DNA of 64,000 nucleotides, from assembly GCA_029237695.1 (NCBI GenBank), contig CM055266.1:122564569-122628568 (forward strand), written 5' to 3'. Shown piece by piece: positions 19,758-32,915 of this stretch (the first letter of the stretch is position 1; each line of letters starts with the position of its first letter). The notes under the pieces were generated by a model. It was not told the origin of the DNA. It was given only the letters and a program-made list of their open reading frames with translations, and ran no database searches. The translations under genes and the position numbers were made by a program. This stretch comes from Conchocele bisecta (Eukaryota; Mollusca; Bivalvia; Lucinida; Thyasiridae).

Positions 19758-21780
19758 CGACCAATGCGACCGGTGGCAGCACCGGATATGTGGAACTGGT
19801 AACTATACTAATAATTAATGTTTCAGTCGTCTGTATTTTAATCTAACGCTACTCTGTATTTACATGTTTTCCGGTAGAAATGATAACAAGAACAATTATA
19901 ACATGAATGATCATGTTATAAAAGAACGCTTTGAGTGTATGTTATTATTATTGAGGCCAACTACATGTTTGCAAGTAGCATGTAAAGTTATAGATCTCAG
20001 GGTATGGGATCAGTGGTTTCCGAACCTGCTTTTCCGACGTGACGTATTCTGTGATGTCATTTTTACAGTAAATTTTCTTGAAACTTTTCCAAGCAAACGG
20101 ACGGATTTCGATGATTATGTATCACACATAGAAGTGAACATACCGGTTTTTCGATGATATGTATCACACCATTAGAAGTGACGTACCGGTATGGGTGCTC
20201 TAAAAAGTTCTTTACGATAACCTATAACTGTCGTGAAGAATCAAGTACCGTTTATTTCTTACATTCACGTTCTTAAGATTTTTATTCACATCCATGGTAA
20301 CCAATTCTTCGTCAAAACCAGAAAATTGTTAGATTAAAGCAAACTATACCATAATACAAGAACTGGCATCATTAAATGAAGCTAATCCCCTCGCACTGGT
20401 ATCATTAAACGAAGCTAATCCCCTCGCTGGCAGCCATGATAATAAAAAAGTACTCCGTGACCTTGGGCGGTCGAACGTGGGTCATATGAGTCTACTCATA
20501 TGCTAATCCATGCTCCATCCATAGACACACATCATGGTCAAATAATATCAAAATCGTGGAAGCAGTTCACAAGTTATTGAAAAATGAAAGGTGTTACTAG
20601 TGTACGTACATACGTACGCAGTACATGGTCTAACGATATACCACCTCTTGCCTATCGGCGAGGGGATACTAATTGGCAACCTGTTAAGCATTTACTGCGT
20701 TATGTTTCATTAAACTCTGTCTTTCCATTATAAAGATATTACATTCAACATCCTGCACCACCTTTAATTGACATGGCACAATTTTAAATATTGCGCGGGC
20801 CCAATTTTCCCAATTTTAGTACTTTCCCGTAACAAAAAAAAACGGCATCTAGTCGCACGCTGACTGAGCCGCGATTTATAAACTTACCCAGGGAGATTAC
20901 ATTGCAAACATAGTGTAACGCGTCCGCTGGCGGTTTGTTTCGGTGCATAGTACAACAGTCCGACTTGGCAACGCCACCTAGCGACTTATCACCGGCACTG
21001 CAGTGCATGATATAAAAATCCTAAAACCGTCAACTTTTAAAACTGGCGTTTTGAAGAAAGTCATGAAATATGCAATCTTAAATTCGATAAAATTGACGCA
21101 GTACAATTTGAACGACGTTATAAGCCAACGATATGAGTACCAGAAATAATCCACATTCAGACACATGAAGATGTTTGCCATTTCTCCATTTCATTGTCGA
21201 AACTCCAGACGGTTTTTATAGAATGTGAAAGCCATAGAAAAATGTATACGGATATCAAATACTCCTACAAGCACCAAAATGAACTTGTGAGTGAAATTCA
21301 CGACAGGTCATGCATTACATCGAAACAGAAATCATTGCCTTGAAAAAGTCTGAGAAATATTACACACACACAAGTACACATTCAAACGGCTGTATGTCAA
21401 AAATTGTTCTGCGACTTTGCACTGCAGTGGAGTAGCCAGATTCATACAGAGGGGGTGTGAATTGTGAATGGAGTTTGGAAGGGGGTGCGAGAACATACAT
21501 TCAATTTTTTCCATTGTAGTGATTTTCACATATATTATACAGGTAGTTATTTCCCCCAGAAAACGTAGGTTAAATTAAAAAAATACACACCTGACCAAAT
21601 GTTACGGGATGCAATTACACACCATGTTACTGGACTTTGTACTGTACACCCACTGGTGAATCCATGTGACAAGTGTTTTGTATGATGTGGTGTTTGTGAA
21701 TGAGCTGATAAGACAAGTGTCGTGCCTTTGCACTTAATGACTGGGTGCCAGACATCCTTCAGCAAAGTTGCAAATCATGA
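19758..21780. other. Host intergenic DNA, no gene seen
   Basis: No convincing ORF. A 33-nt perfect-phase tandem duplication (CATTAAA(T/C)GAAGCTAATCCC core) occupies 20362-20427. A degenerate ~55-bp duplication (GATGAT(T/A)(T)ATGTATCACAC ... GAAGTGA) lies at about 20107-20192. Confidence 0.6.
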
Positions 21781-21784
21781 TTTG

Positions 21785-22045
21785 AATTGGGGGGTCCCAT
21801 CTGTTTGGCACAAAGTGTTATTTATAGGAATTAAATATTAAATAAGTATAATTGTGTAACTATTCCAACAGTTTTAAAAAAATACGAGTGCCCGCTACAC
21901 AGAAATATTCACTAAGCAATCTTAGGTTTACTGATAGGTTGTATCATCGTGCTATTTTGATTGTAAATGAGGCAGGTCATTTTTAAATTATTTATATTAA
22001 CTAAATGTGTCACCTGAATAAATATTTGTATTGACTTGTTACAAA
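21785..22045 (+). repeat. Dispersed repeat family A, uninterrupted copy
   Basis: Aligns by eye with 25885-25904 plus 26042-26320: shared words include ATTGTGTAACTA, ACGAGTGC, TTTTTAAATTATTTATA and AAATGTGTCACC. This copy contains GGGGTCCCATCTG without the hairpin insertion seen in the other copy. Confidence 0.65.
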
Positions 22046-22729
22046 ATATGATCATTGCACATCAAAAGATAAATAGAGAAAAAAATAATAAGTTGTTTCC
22101 ATTAACATTTTTTAAAGAGTCAATGCTATCGCCTCTTGATATCAAAGGTGCAATTCAAGCTTGATTGTAAAATAATAATAATGTAAAATTAACATGGTTG
22201 ATATGATTTTTTTAAGAATTTTACCAAATTTTCTACGACGGCCATCTTGGATTATGCGACAACCTCTATTTTAACAAATATGAAAATGCTTCACACACGA
22301 ACCACAACTGTGAAGTCTGACTAGCGTCGGCCAAACGGTACATGAGAAGAAGACGAAATCTATAATTAAAGGATGACCTGTCGGCGGCCATCTTGTATGA
22401 TGTATCATCCGATTTTGACAAAAAAAATTATCCAGAGTGATTGTCTCCACGATACCTTCGATTTGATATATATCAGGACCATATTAGGTCAAATTTGAAA
22501 TATCGCCATGTGCCAGATACAAAATCAATACGTGAAAAAACAAAGGGAGAACACTGGAATATTACTTAGTGAGGCAAGAGTTGTGATAAATATACAAAAA
22601 GGAATTCCAGTTATGCTCGGGACACAAAATCGGTACATGTATCCGAAAAAAACAAAAGAAATCAGTATGGTAAGATATGTTATTCTTGCTTTTAAGGACT
22701 AGAGCAAGTGAGCGGGGTCTCACACATAC

Positions 22730-23155
22730 CCTCGGCCACAGCAAAGTCATTTGGCCTTGACCTTTGGCATGAAAGCCGCTTAGGTGAGATATAGAATGAA
22801 AATATGGCTGTTGATAAAGAAGTATGTGACATTTCCAGTCGATCCAACATACGGTTACAGATAAATTGTGTACTTAAAACTTTAATGCAAATATTTCAAA
22901 ACATTTAACACAATTTGACCTTGACCTTGGGCGTGAAAGTCACATGCGTGGGCTATAAAATGAAAATATGGATGTTGATTGTTGATAGACAAATATATGA
23001 AGTTTCAATTCAATCTGACTGACTGAGGTTGCAGAGAAATTGTTTACTTAAAACTTTAACGCATATATTTTCAAAACATTTACGCAAGTTTCAAAGTAAT
23101 TTCACCTTCACCGTGTGCATGAAAAGCCGTATGAGTGGGCTATAGAATGAAATGT
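22730..23155 (+). repeat. Tandem repeat with GACCTTGACCTTGG motif
   Basis: At least two full units of about 185-195 bp and a partial third. Shared words are TTTGACCTTGACCTT(T)GGC, GTGAAAG(T/C)C, GGGCTATA(A/G)AATGAAAATATGG, TTACAGA(T)AAATTGT and ACTTAAAACTTTAA. A further diverged unit lies near 23640-23900. This type is common in mollusc genomes in my knowledge. Confidence 0.7.
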
Positions 23156-23244
23156 TTAATGGTGTGTTTAACGGCTATCAACAGCTATGGTTCTAATATC
23201 TCCACATAAAGGATATAGCTGTCGGATACCAAATGCCAAAGTTG

Positions 23245-23600
23245 TTTGTTTGTTTATTGGTGTTTAACGACCTATCAACAGCTCAGGTCATATAAGGCTG
23301 GGCAAACGGGTTCGATTCTGTATTAACCTGCTGCATTGGGGGGAAAATCCCAAAATCAGAACGGAATATTTTCATCGAGAAAAAATATAGTCAGCCCTGA
23401 AATTAAAATAACCTGACCTGATGCCAGGTCCATACCACACCAAAGTCACTTGGCCCCTTTCCCTAAAAAAGGATTACGAATAATCGTAATACTCACACAA
23501 GAGATATAACCAGATTCAACTGTCACATACAAAATGCCAAAGACGTATGTGAGGGCCAAACCAGGTCTCCAGTCGGATTTCCGGTAAGTATGAATCGCGA
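23245..23600 (+). repeat. Dispersed repeat family B (TTTAACGACCTATCAACAG)
   Basis: Begins GGTGTTTAACGACCTATCAA and contains AAATCCCAAAATCAGAAC, TCAGCCCTGAAAT and CACACCA(A/G)A(G/A)TCAC(T/A)TGGCCCC. Related copies lie at 26470-26745, 26930-27305, 53880-54215 and 57995-58140. It looks like the 3' part of a SINE or LINE. Confidence 0.65.
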
Positions 23601-24409
23601 TTGTTAAATTACCCATCAAATGCCCCCTTTAAGAAAATATTGATCTTCTAACTTCATAAAGAAGTATATATATGAAGTTTCAAGTCAACCCGACTTGCGG
23701 TTACAGAGACATTGTGTACTTAAAAACTTTGACATGTTTGATGCAAATATTTCAAAACTTTAAGTAATTTGACCTTGTGCAGGAAAGCCACATCGGTGTG
23801 CTACAGTATAAAAAATATGAATGACGATAAAGAAGTATATGAAGATTCAACTCAATGCGATTTACGGTTGCAGATATAATGGGTACCCAAAAACCTTTAA
23901 AGGCAAATCTTACGGATGGACGAAAATACAAAAACTATATACACCTCGACATACTTTGTATGCCTGGGTATGAATCATGATTGAAGGCTCTGTGTTACAG
24001 ATGATGCCTCAATATGTTGTTTGTCACATCATGCACTGCAAATGACCAATATCAACCAATTGCACCATTTCATTCGAAGTCAAATTTCGAAGTCAAAATT
24101 TATTGTACACATGTAATTTGTTACAAGTATGACCATTGGGCATTGATTTCAATTATAATCATGATAATTGCACAAAAATACATCATTAATTCGTAAATTT
24201 TCGTTTCCCTTCGAAAGTCTACAAAGTTTGTCTTTGGTCTATTCTGGATGTTTCAAGTAAAATCCTTTATTGTGAAGATAACTGAAACCATGTGAAACCA
24301 ACCAAATATAGACTTTATAGACTGTGGACGTTAAACAGAAATTTATGAATCAAAGATTGAATGCAATACCTTAAATGCTAATCACTCTAGGTTGGCGGTA
24401 GGATTTTTA

Positions 24410-24638
24410 AATTTGCTCAAATATGTGTCTATGACTGGAGAAATGGGGCTTATGGGATTTGCGACCAGTGTAGATACATATATCCGCACAGGATCTGCAC
24501 TGTTCACCATTGCATCAATGAAATCTCCATCATGCTTCTAACAAGCCACATCATTATCAGGCTACAAGTGTGTACTATTTGATCAGGAGCTACACTGGCC
24601 ACAAATCCAATAAACCACATTCTCCAGTCACAGCCACC
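24410..24638. repeat. Dispersed repeat family C, copy split by a MITE
   Basis: Words such as CTAACAAGC, GATCAGGAGCTACACTGG and TTCTCCAGTCACAGCCAC match 32470-32575 (TTGATTAGGAAACATACTGG, TTCTCCAGTCACAGCCACAT). A reverse copy lies near 61780-61985. The family continues after the inserted hairpin at 24852. Confidence 0.6.
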
Positions 24639-24847
24639 GGTTAAAGTAACGGACCAATACCTATAAATACATTAAATATACCTAAAAACATCAATAAGTG
24701 AAATAAAATAGGCTAAACAAATTATTTACTCCCATATATCACACATGGAGTAAATACATTTTGTTTAGCTTATTTTTCTCTCACTTATTGATGCTCTTAG
24801 GTATATTTAATGTATTTATAGGCCATGGTCCGTTACTTCAACATGAG
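24639..24847. mobile_element. Hairpin MITE, TIR GTTGAAGTAACGGACC, copy 1
   Basis: About 209 bp folding into one long hairpin (TAACGGACCA at the left, TGGTCCGTTA at the right, plus CATTAAATATACCTAA/TTAGGTATATTTAATG inside). It is flanked by direct repeats of GTCACAGCCAC (11 bp). The copy of the host repeat at 32565-32580 shows the unoccupied site. Long target duplications of 9-11 bp are typical of Mutator-like transposons. Confidence 0.75.
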
Positions 24848-25888
24848 GTCACAGCCACATATGTGTAAAAGCATAGTAAATATATTTCTGACCATTTCAA
24901 TATCTAGTCCTTCAAGTGTCACATAATCAGAAATGTACAAATGTCATTCTGTCCACCACAAGAATGAGTCACCGATTGAAAAAATATTGACAAATCTTAA
25001 AACTGCACAAGTCAGATTTGTGTGAGTAAGATTCATTCTCAATTCCATCAACACAAGAAGTAACATGTATTCACGACACATCCTTTCAACAGGTTGATTA
25101 GATGATTAGAGCAGAAATCAGAGTTAAGAACCACACAAACACTGCCACTGGCATGGATGGTACTCCGGTTAAATGGTTAATTTTTTGTAACTGAACTTGT
25201 CTTTCTCAAGCTCTTCCTCGAGGGTTATATTTTCAGATGTCGCTGATCTTAAGATGATGACAGTCTGTCATGGCGACACTATATTTTGCTTCGTGTAGTT
25301 CAGGAACTGGATCAGTTCCCATTTCGCGAGTGTTTGGCAACTTGTTGCCCAGGTGGAGTAGTGTCTTCGGGCAGCGATTCTTCTGGTGGCATTTGTCCTT
25401 CAACAGCAGGATGAGAAACAATTTCCGCCTTATCTGCTTCTTCTGGGGCCGCCCATATACTATCTCAATAGCCCTGCTGGTGTCTGCCTCGACTGCAGGG
25501 TGAAGTTGAAGAGGCTCGACGAATAATCCAGATGGCTAAGATCTGTAGACGGCTTCCCTGAAACAAACAATCAAACACTATTATGTACATGGTTAGCCTT
25601 TTATTGAATTTCTTACCAGTATTAACCATTACTCAGCAAATGACTCCACAACTTTCCAACATGAAACAGTGCTTAGAGAACTACATCCCACCTGGGCATC
25701 AAACTCACAACACTTGGATAAATGTGGTAAGCGAGTAAGCAACATTGTTCATAGTTGTGAACAGTAACTCTTGAAATCTACAACCGTACGTACCGTCCGT
25801 AGCAGAGTTACGTTTCCATTCATAGTCTTCCTCTGCAGAATAGTGAATAAGAGATCTGGTTCGCAAATTACATGTAGCAGCTAAAGTT
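24848..25888. other. Host repeat DNA, no gene seen
   Basis: Continuation of dispersed family C followed by unassigned DNA. The ORFs at 25233-25421 (-) and 25270-25503 (+) overlap antisense and show no recognisable domain. A diverged copy of the CGTACCGTCCGTAGC repeat is at about 25785-25805. Confidence 0.5.
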
Positions 25889-25899
25889 GGGGTCCCATC

Positions 25900-26053
25900 C
25901 ACAGGTTGAAGTAACGGACCGAGGTATATATATGTGCGTGTTATAGAGGGAGTAACAAAACTTTTTTCAGCTTTTTTTTTTCCGTTTATGGACGCTTTTA
26001 GGCGTATTTAATGTATTTATAGACCTCGGTCCGTTACAATGTACTTCAACATG
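25900..26053. mobile_element. Hairpin MITE, TIR GTTGAAGTAACGGACC, copy 2
   Basis: Ends GTTGAAGTAACGGACCGAGG and CCTCGGTCCGTTAC...ACTTCAAC. It is flanked by direct repeats of GGTCCCATC (9 bp). The unoccupied site is preserved at 21790-21800 in the other copy of family A. The interior has diverged strongly from copy 1. Confidence 0.75.
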
Positions 26054-27310
26054 TGGTCCCATCTAGTAGGCATAACAGTTTGCCTATAAGAATTAAATAA
26101 GTGTATAATTGTGTAACTACGGTACATGTATTCCGCCAGTTTTAAAAATTACGAGTGCAGGCCCACTATACACATATCATCATTTAGTAATATTGATTTT
26201 ACTGATAGTGACTCGCGGTGGTATCAGGCTATTTTGGTATGCAAATGAGACATGACATTTTTAAATTATTTATACCAATTAAATGTGTCACCCGAACAAA
26301 TATTTGTATTGCACACATAAAGTACGATCATAGTGCACATAACAAAACTAAGCAGACAGAATATAGTTTCCATTAGCCTTTAATGGAAACACGGTTATCG
26401 CCCCTGATATCAGTGACGAAATTCACGTTTCATATAAAAAGAAAAAGTACATGTATTTTTTCACGTACATGTACAAATGGGGGGAAAATCCCAAAATCAG
26501 AACTGAAATTTATTTACAATAACAAAACTATATATTCAGCGCTGAAATCAGAATATCCTGGTCTGATGCCAGGTCCTCACCACACCAGAATCACTTGGTC
26601 CCTCCCAAAAGCAGTAGGATAAGTAATAATCTTATCTTTTATAATGGGCAATAACCAATTCAACTCCCAGGTAACAAAAGAGCGCCAAAGATAAAAATGT
26701 ACTGAAGGGTCAAACCAGGCAAATAGTGATTCCTATATGGAGGAACCACTACCGTTAATTTACGTCGTCTCGTTCTCCCGACCACCACCACGTAAAGTTT
26801 TGTATTACTTTTATAATCGTTTTTTTTTTAACAGATGGAAAATATACAAATTAGGTCACAATTAACAACTAAAGTGTAAATCAGATCTGATTAGCTATTC
26901 TGTAGAGGAAGCCTACATATATCATTTATTTGTTTGTTGGGGTCTAACGGCCTATCAACAGATGCGGTCATTTAAGGCCGGGTCAATGGGTTTAGTAATA
27001 AATCCTATATATTACATGTACAAGTACATGTTCAAGTACATGTACAAATGGGGGGGGATCCTAAAATCAGAAATGAATATTTACAATAAAGAAACTATAT
27101 ACTCAGCCCTGAAATCAGGATGATCCTGGTCTGATGTCAGGTCCTCGCCACACCAGAATCACATGGCCCCTCCCAAAAGCAGTAGGATCAGTAATAATCT
27201 TACTACTTCTATAATGGGCAATAACCCAATTCAACTTCCAGGTAACAGAAAGAGCGAAAGATGAAAACGTACCTGAGGGCCAAACCAGGCAAATCGTGAT
27301 CCATACGTAT
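26054..27310. repeat. Remainder of family A plus two copies of family B
   Basis: 26054-26330 completes the split family A copy. 26470-26745 and 26930-27305 are two family B copies arranged head to tail with similar 3' flanks (AACAACTAAAGTGTAAATCAGATCTGATTAGCTATT at about 26865 and 27367), indicating a segmental tandem duplication of about 500 bp. Confidence 0.65.
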
Positions 27311-30300
27311 TACTTTTATAATATTTTTTTTCAGATGGAAAATAATATTTATTGTGTCACAATTAACAACTAAAGTGTAAATCAGATCTGATTAGCTATT
27401 AAGTAGAGGAAGCCTGCATGTATGAATGGAATAGTAACTCTGCTACAGACGGTACAGGAGTAGATTGCAAGAGTTATTATTCGCAACTACAATAAAATGG
27501 TTCAATAATAATGAGACATCAGTGATTCTATATTTTATGTACATATTGGTGTCGTTTTTCTAGTTTCGATGTAGAACCAATAATTCATTAAACTGTGTTT
27601 ATTCCATTGGGTGACAGTCCAGTTGTTACATTTATAATAGTATAGCCAATTGTTCTCGTCATTTTTTAATTTTATTTCCACTTCAAGGGACCAGGGGTCT
27701 CAGAAATGTAATTTCCGTTACGTACATTTACATGACGTAAATATAGCTTTACATTTACATTTTTTTCTTTTCAACGGCATAAAACATACAACTGAAGTGG
27801 CATCTATTTAGAAAAGTGTCAAGAATATGGTAAGCTAATTGTATTAGTGCGAAACAGAGAAATTTAGTAGCAAGTCGTGGAATTTCTCATTTATGGTAAC
27901 CCAACAACATATGTATTTAATATGAATCAGTAAAGTTAAGCAAAACAAAATAGCTTGGCAACTAACAGAATGCCGTGTTTTACCACATGTACCAAACATC
28001 GTTATAAAGCTACATTTAATTATTAGCACAGCCTCCAAAAATATGGGCGTAACGGCAATGATTATGTAACGGTAATGACAAAACGTAACGATAATGACTT
28101 TCCATTTATTTAAAATACTAATACAGCATATATAACAAACATATTTATACTTTGAATCTGTTGTACAATATAACTTCAAGTTAGTGTTTACTTTTAATGT
28201 GATTGCCAATAGAAACCCACATTCCTTGAAGCTGTGTCTGTTTTTGTTGTTTCAGAGCTTTTACTAATTAAATCCTGATATATAAATGTTGTAGGTCTGA
28301 ATAAATGTGCCATTACTGACCGACAACTGATGGGACCTGGTTTATATCTAATTGATGTGTATAAACTGTGAACGGTAATGATGCATGTAATGTGTAACCT
28401 TAAAATTCCGAATACAGACCGGCCTCGTTCTCGGCAATGACTTAAGTTGTGTTACCACCGTGTTTATTTATAAATTGGGCGCCCATAAACAGTGTTCATT
28501 GCACAATTAGTAGCTGAAAGGAAAGTAGAGAAAAGTGAGGTTACTCTGATTTTACATTTTTTGTTCAGCGTAACGGTAATGATTCGATTTCGCGGGTCAG
28601 CTAGTATACAGTACTGATACATTAACGTCAGTATTTTTGACAACAAAAGGCAAATTTATTGCAGAATAAGTTTAATGTCAATGTTAAACTATTTTAATTC
28701 AGATGCAATGTATAGTAAAGTAGAAATGGACAAGATTTGAGAATTACGGGCTTGTGAAATGTGCTGATTGATGATCGGGACATGCCCATTTGGTGACCAT
28801 ACATATGCCAACAACAGAAAATAATAACTAAACACACATAAAAAGAATTTTAAATACTGTTTTCTTAATGGATTGGTATTATACATATTTTCTTTACTGA
28901 AAAAAAAAGAATTTTCCTTATAAATTGTGTGATTTGTCAGTAAATTACACCGGGACACCAGATGTACATAAAATATAGAATCACTGACATACATATCTGT
29001 ACATGTATCAAACCAATGAAAACTGACATTCTGATCTGCATATAAAAAATGTCATTTCGGCTAATTCTGACCACCGGCTAATGCACAATTCACGTAATGT
29101 TTTGCCCAGCTTACTTCAGAATAAATTATGTTGATTTTGGAATAAATCAGCTGATTAACGGTATACAATTTTATCCCATTCCGATAGTTTGGTAAAAAGT
29201 TATTCAGAACATGGTCAAAATGATTAGTGGTCCTGCTAAACTAAATTAATAGATCAACAACAGATCTGTTAAAAAAAGCTTCATAAACCAATAATACACA
29301 TGCAAATATACTGACATTGGTTATCATTTTATTCCCGTATTATTCACAAAACTTAAGGACAAAATGGACTGATATTTTGATCAAATTTGGCTGGGTCTCC
29401 GCTAGGCGGATACAGATAATAGACGACAGATGAAATATTAAAAGCCATCTGTTTAGCCGTGATTATCTCGGCTAAGAACTGCCTTGAATGTTCAGGGAAT
29501 TTAGACTGAATATGGACATTTTCACGAAAATTATTATTAGGTGCGCAGAATTAACAGACACGATTGTAATCCCAACAAACATACAGTCTCCACCCCCGCC
29601 CATATTTCGTGAGGTCATCCCAATCAAGCAAAGAAGTCCCTCATCACACCCCAGACCAAACATGGGTACCCTGTGTACAAATAAATTTTAGGAAGCCCGT
29701 GCACCCACTGCAATACAAATACTTAATACAAATACTGCACTTCAATTTTTTTACTTGTTTGGTCACTGTTGTTATAGTTTTCTAAATCGTGTAAACACGT
29801 GACTTTCTGAAAACACTTGTCTTAAGAAAACAACATGAATAATCAGACATGTAAAATATTGGTGTGTGCAAAGCCACATACACGGTGCGAAGCCGGGTAC
29901 ACTTACTTAATGGAAATTTAATACTGCACAGGCCTATATTCATGATATTTCGGGGAAAAGTCACGGCTGTGCAAATGCAGTGTACCTGGATTCAATTTTT
30001 TACTTATTTCATCACTGTTGTTACAGTTTTTTTAAACACATTTGACTCTCGGGGGGGGGGAATGAAAGTAGTTTCTTTTTTAAGTGGCTAAAAGCCTATA
30101 TAGACAATAGATAACAGATAATAACCTAAAATTTTAGATAATGAATTGACTTGTTGGACTGAAAACATATATTAAAAGTGAATCTACAATTATCGAGGTG
30201 CCACAAACACACAGAGTCCGAGATGCACCATAAATTAGAAATTAGCTATTTAAACAACAATTGTGGAAACAACATTGGTCGCGAAAACCAATGACTCGGC

Positions 30301-32280
30301 ACATGTGTGTGTGTTTTTTTGGACACATTAATGATTGTTAAAAGCACAGGCAATGTTAAATATCCCCCACCCACTTGAATTCATGTTAGATTGAATACAA
30401 TGGAATTATTTTAGTAGCCCTGTGGTTAAAAGTGCTGTCGAAGTCAGCACTATTCAAATATTGGTCAACAGTAATAAAGAAATAATTCCTACCTGAAACG
30501 AATGTTTCGTGTCTGGTAGCTAGGTAGTAGTAGTAGACTTATGTAAAATGTAGGTCAATTATTGATGCGTCTTGGCTGTCGCCGTATTGTCCTCTCAACT
30601 TTAGCAAATTTGTAGAAATGTACGTCTGTAGCATTCACAAATCGACGAGTACACAATGAGTATCTGTATTTCCGTATTTAGAGCTTATCAACAATGAAGA
30701 CTGCAATCATTTCACGATGACCAGTACGTGTAATGGCAATATGACCAATCATTGTAGTATTACGCGTTTGGCAGGTAAACTAAAATAAAGCCAGTAACAA
30801 ATAGATAATGACAACACTCACTTCCTTATATTATACATGTATGTTATTAGTTGATTGAATTGTGGATATAGCAAACGTATATACCTTTTAAAAGATTTTA
30901 TTTTCAGAATTATTTTTTATAGCGTAACTATAATTAACCATAATTAACACGAAATATAGTATGACGTCACAATGAAAATACAATCGCATTAACAACAAAT
31001 AGCTGACTTTTTAAACGTCAATTTGTTATTGGTTGGTATATTACATTAAAAAAATGTGTCCTGTGTCCAATAAATTGGACACATGACACTATGGCGTTTA
31101 GTAAAAAGGTTCAAATAATGACTATATGTGTACCACACGTTCTAAATGAGGCTCCATACGGGATAATCTATTTAAACTAAATTTCATTGGGAAGCTATTT
31201 TTTGCAAATTACATGCGTATTATTATTTTCATATAACCTATCAATGTTTACAGGTGTTATCATGTTTCAATATTGAACTAACGTATAGCTTGTTGGTATT
31301 GGCACACTTTCATTTTACGAAGTTTCCCGCAGCGAACCCCATTCGGCCCATCGACCGATTGTAATTATAGAACGCCTATAGGCGTTCTATGAAAATTGTC
31401 ATAACAATGTCCCGTTTCACTATACTATACTGCGCAGTCTAATCTGTGGCTACAGTGATGTAGAATACCGCATGGTATATTGTATCCCCGGAAAACAACA
31501 TGTACCATATTAATCTCTTACTCTATGTATAGATGTACTTAATATGTGTTTAATGTTTAAAGTGACATATAGGTCCATCGGGCCGGGTGTAGTTAATTTC
31601 TGTATTATTGTTGCTACATGTTTTATTAAATATACGTATATATGATGTATTGTTAATCAATCAATCGCTACAACATTCTATTATATTTTGCATTATCTTT
31701 GTATTATCTTATGCCACATCGAAACTCTAACATTCCGTTATTTTGTGTTTGTCAGGAACATTGAGTTGTAAATGGTGTGTGTAATCATAGCTGGAAGAGG
31801 AGCCTGCCGTTATACATGTACATTATAACGCCATTTATTTCATAACGACCTATTACTAGAAATAATAATGACTCATTAATTTATAAATGATTTTATTATA
31901 ATATGTTGTTAAGCAATTTATGGCGTTATACAGTATTATGCATTTCTTTATGTATATCTGTGTATATATGTCCTATCCAATAATCAATCAATCAATCAAT
32001 TTTGTGTTTGTTTTGCTCATTTATGATATTATGTTAATAAATATGAAAATATACTAGTGTTATCTTGTGAAAAACTCAAACTCCATGACAATGTGCATGA
32101 TGACATCAATGTATCAAAAAGAAACATGTTAGCATAGGTAATATTCGTTGGCCATATCCATTTTTCTTCGTGTATTACTACATATAAACAACATATATAC
32201 ATTAATATGCGCTTTTATCTTATTTAGTATCAATTGTTTAACCATAAAACGATATAAAACTAAACATAAAAAAAATAATA
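27311..32280. other. Five kilobases of non-coding DNA
   Basis: AT-rich, with only spurious ORFs of about 100 codons or less. Features noted: a reverse copy of the GGTACCGTC repeat at 27433-27492, and a 24-nt perfect palindrome at 31367-31390. No promoter, RNA gene or protein domain is recognised. Confidence 0.55.
31367..31390. repeat. 24-nt perfect palindrome
   Basis: ATAGAACGCCTA followed immediately by its exact reverse complement. No loop. Surroundings show no MITE ends. Confidence 0.9.
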
Positions 32281-32282
32281 TT

Positions 32283-32375
32283 GGGGCCGAGGTGTCTTAG
32301 GGCCGAGGTGTCTGGGGCCCAGGTGTCTTAGGGCCGAGGTGTCGTAGGGCCGACATGTCTTAGGGCCGAGACATC
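32283..32375. repeat. GGGCCGAGGTGTCTTA tandem repeats
   Basis: Six imperfect copies of a 15-17-bp unit, the reverse complement of the cluster at 5597-5664. Relatively GC-rich in an AT-rich surrounding. Confidence 0.8.
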
Positions 32376-32469
32376 ACTAAAGCATTTTAACTATATATTC
32401 CCCACCTAGTGAATTTACAATGACCATTTTACATGTAATAATTTTCATCGGTGAAACAACCGTCATGTT

Positions 32470-32765
32470 TCTAACAAGCATAATAGATCGTTATCAGGGT
32501 ACAGGAGTGTGATATTTGATTAGGAAACATACTGGTCGCAAATCACATAAGCCCCATTTCTCCAGTCACAGCCACATATTAGTTATCCACACACATTTCA
32601 GATACATAAAGAATGTCTGTGTTCCGTCTCTCTATATGTCCATTTCATATTTATGCAACAATGACAATTACCATGATTACTATGTTGTGTATTCCAATAT
32701 GAACCTCTCTGATACATACATGTATAAGTATTACTCTCGGCTGTTGACAGGCCTTTAATATAGGG
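32470..32765. repeat. Dispersed repeat family C, uninterrupted copy
   Basis: Contains TTCTCCAGTCACAGCCACAT without the MITE present at 24639-24847. A reverse-orientation copy lies near 61780-61985 (GTGGCTGTGACTGGAGAAAT). Confidence 0.65.
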
Positions 32766-32772
32766 TTAACTG

Positions 32773-32915
32773 TATTGTAATTTTGAAATTTGCGGCGTAT
32801 ATCAGAAAAAGATAGGTCGGACAATCTGTTTAATGGCGACGCGCTAGCGGAGCCATTAATCATGTTTTCCGAGCTATCATTTTCTGATATACGCTGCAAA
32901 TTTCAAAATTACAAT
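32773..32915. mobile_element. Hairpin MITE encoding similar peptides on both strands
   Basis: TTGTAATTTTGAAATTTGC at the left pairs with GCAAATTTCAAAATTACAA at the right, and the arms continue inward with GGCGTATATCAGAAAA against TTTTCTGATATACGC. Because the whole unit is palindromic, both strands contain an ORF with nearly the same segment (FSDIR then KFQNYN). The ORFs are a by-product of the hairpin. Confidence 0.75.

Noticed and set aside
19864..20157. 97-codon ORF just right of the element
   Set aside because: Outside the terminal repeat, with no domain and overlapping a local duplication; likely chance.
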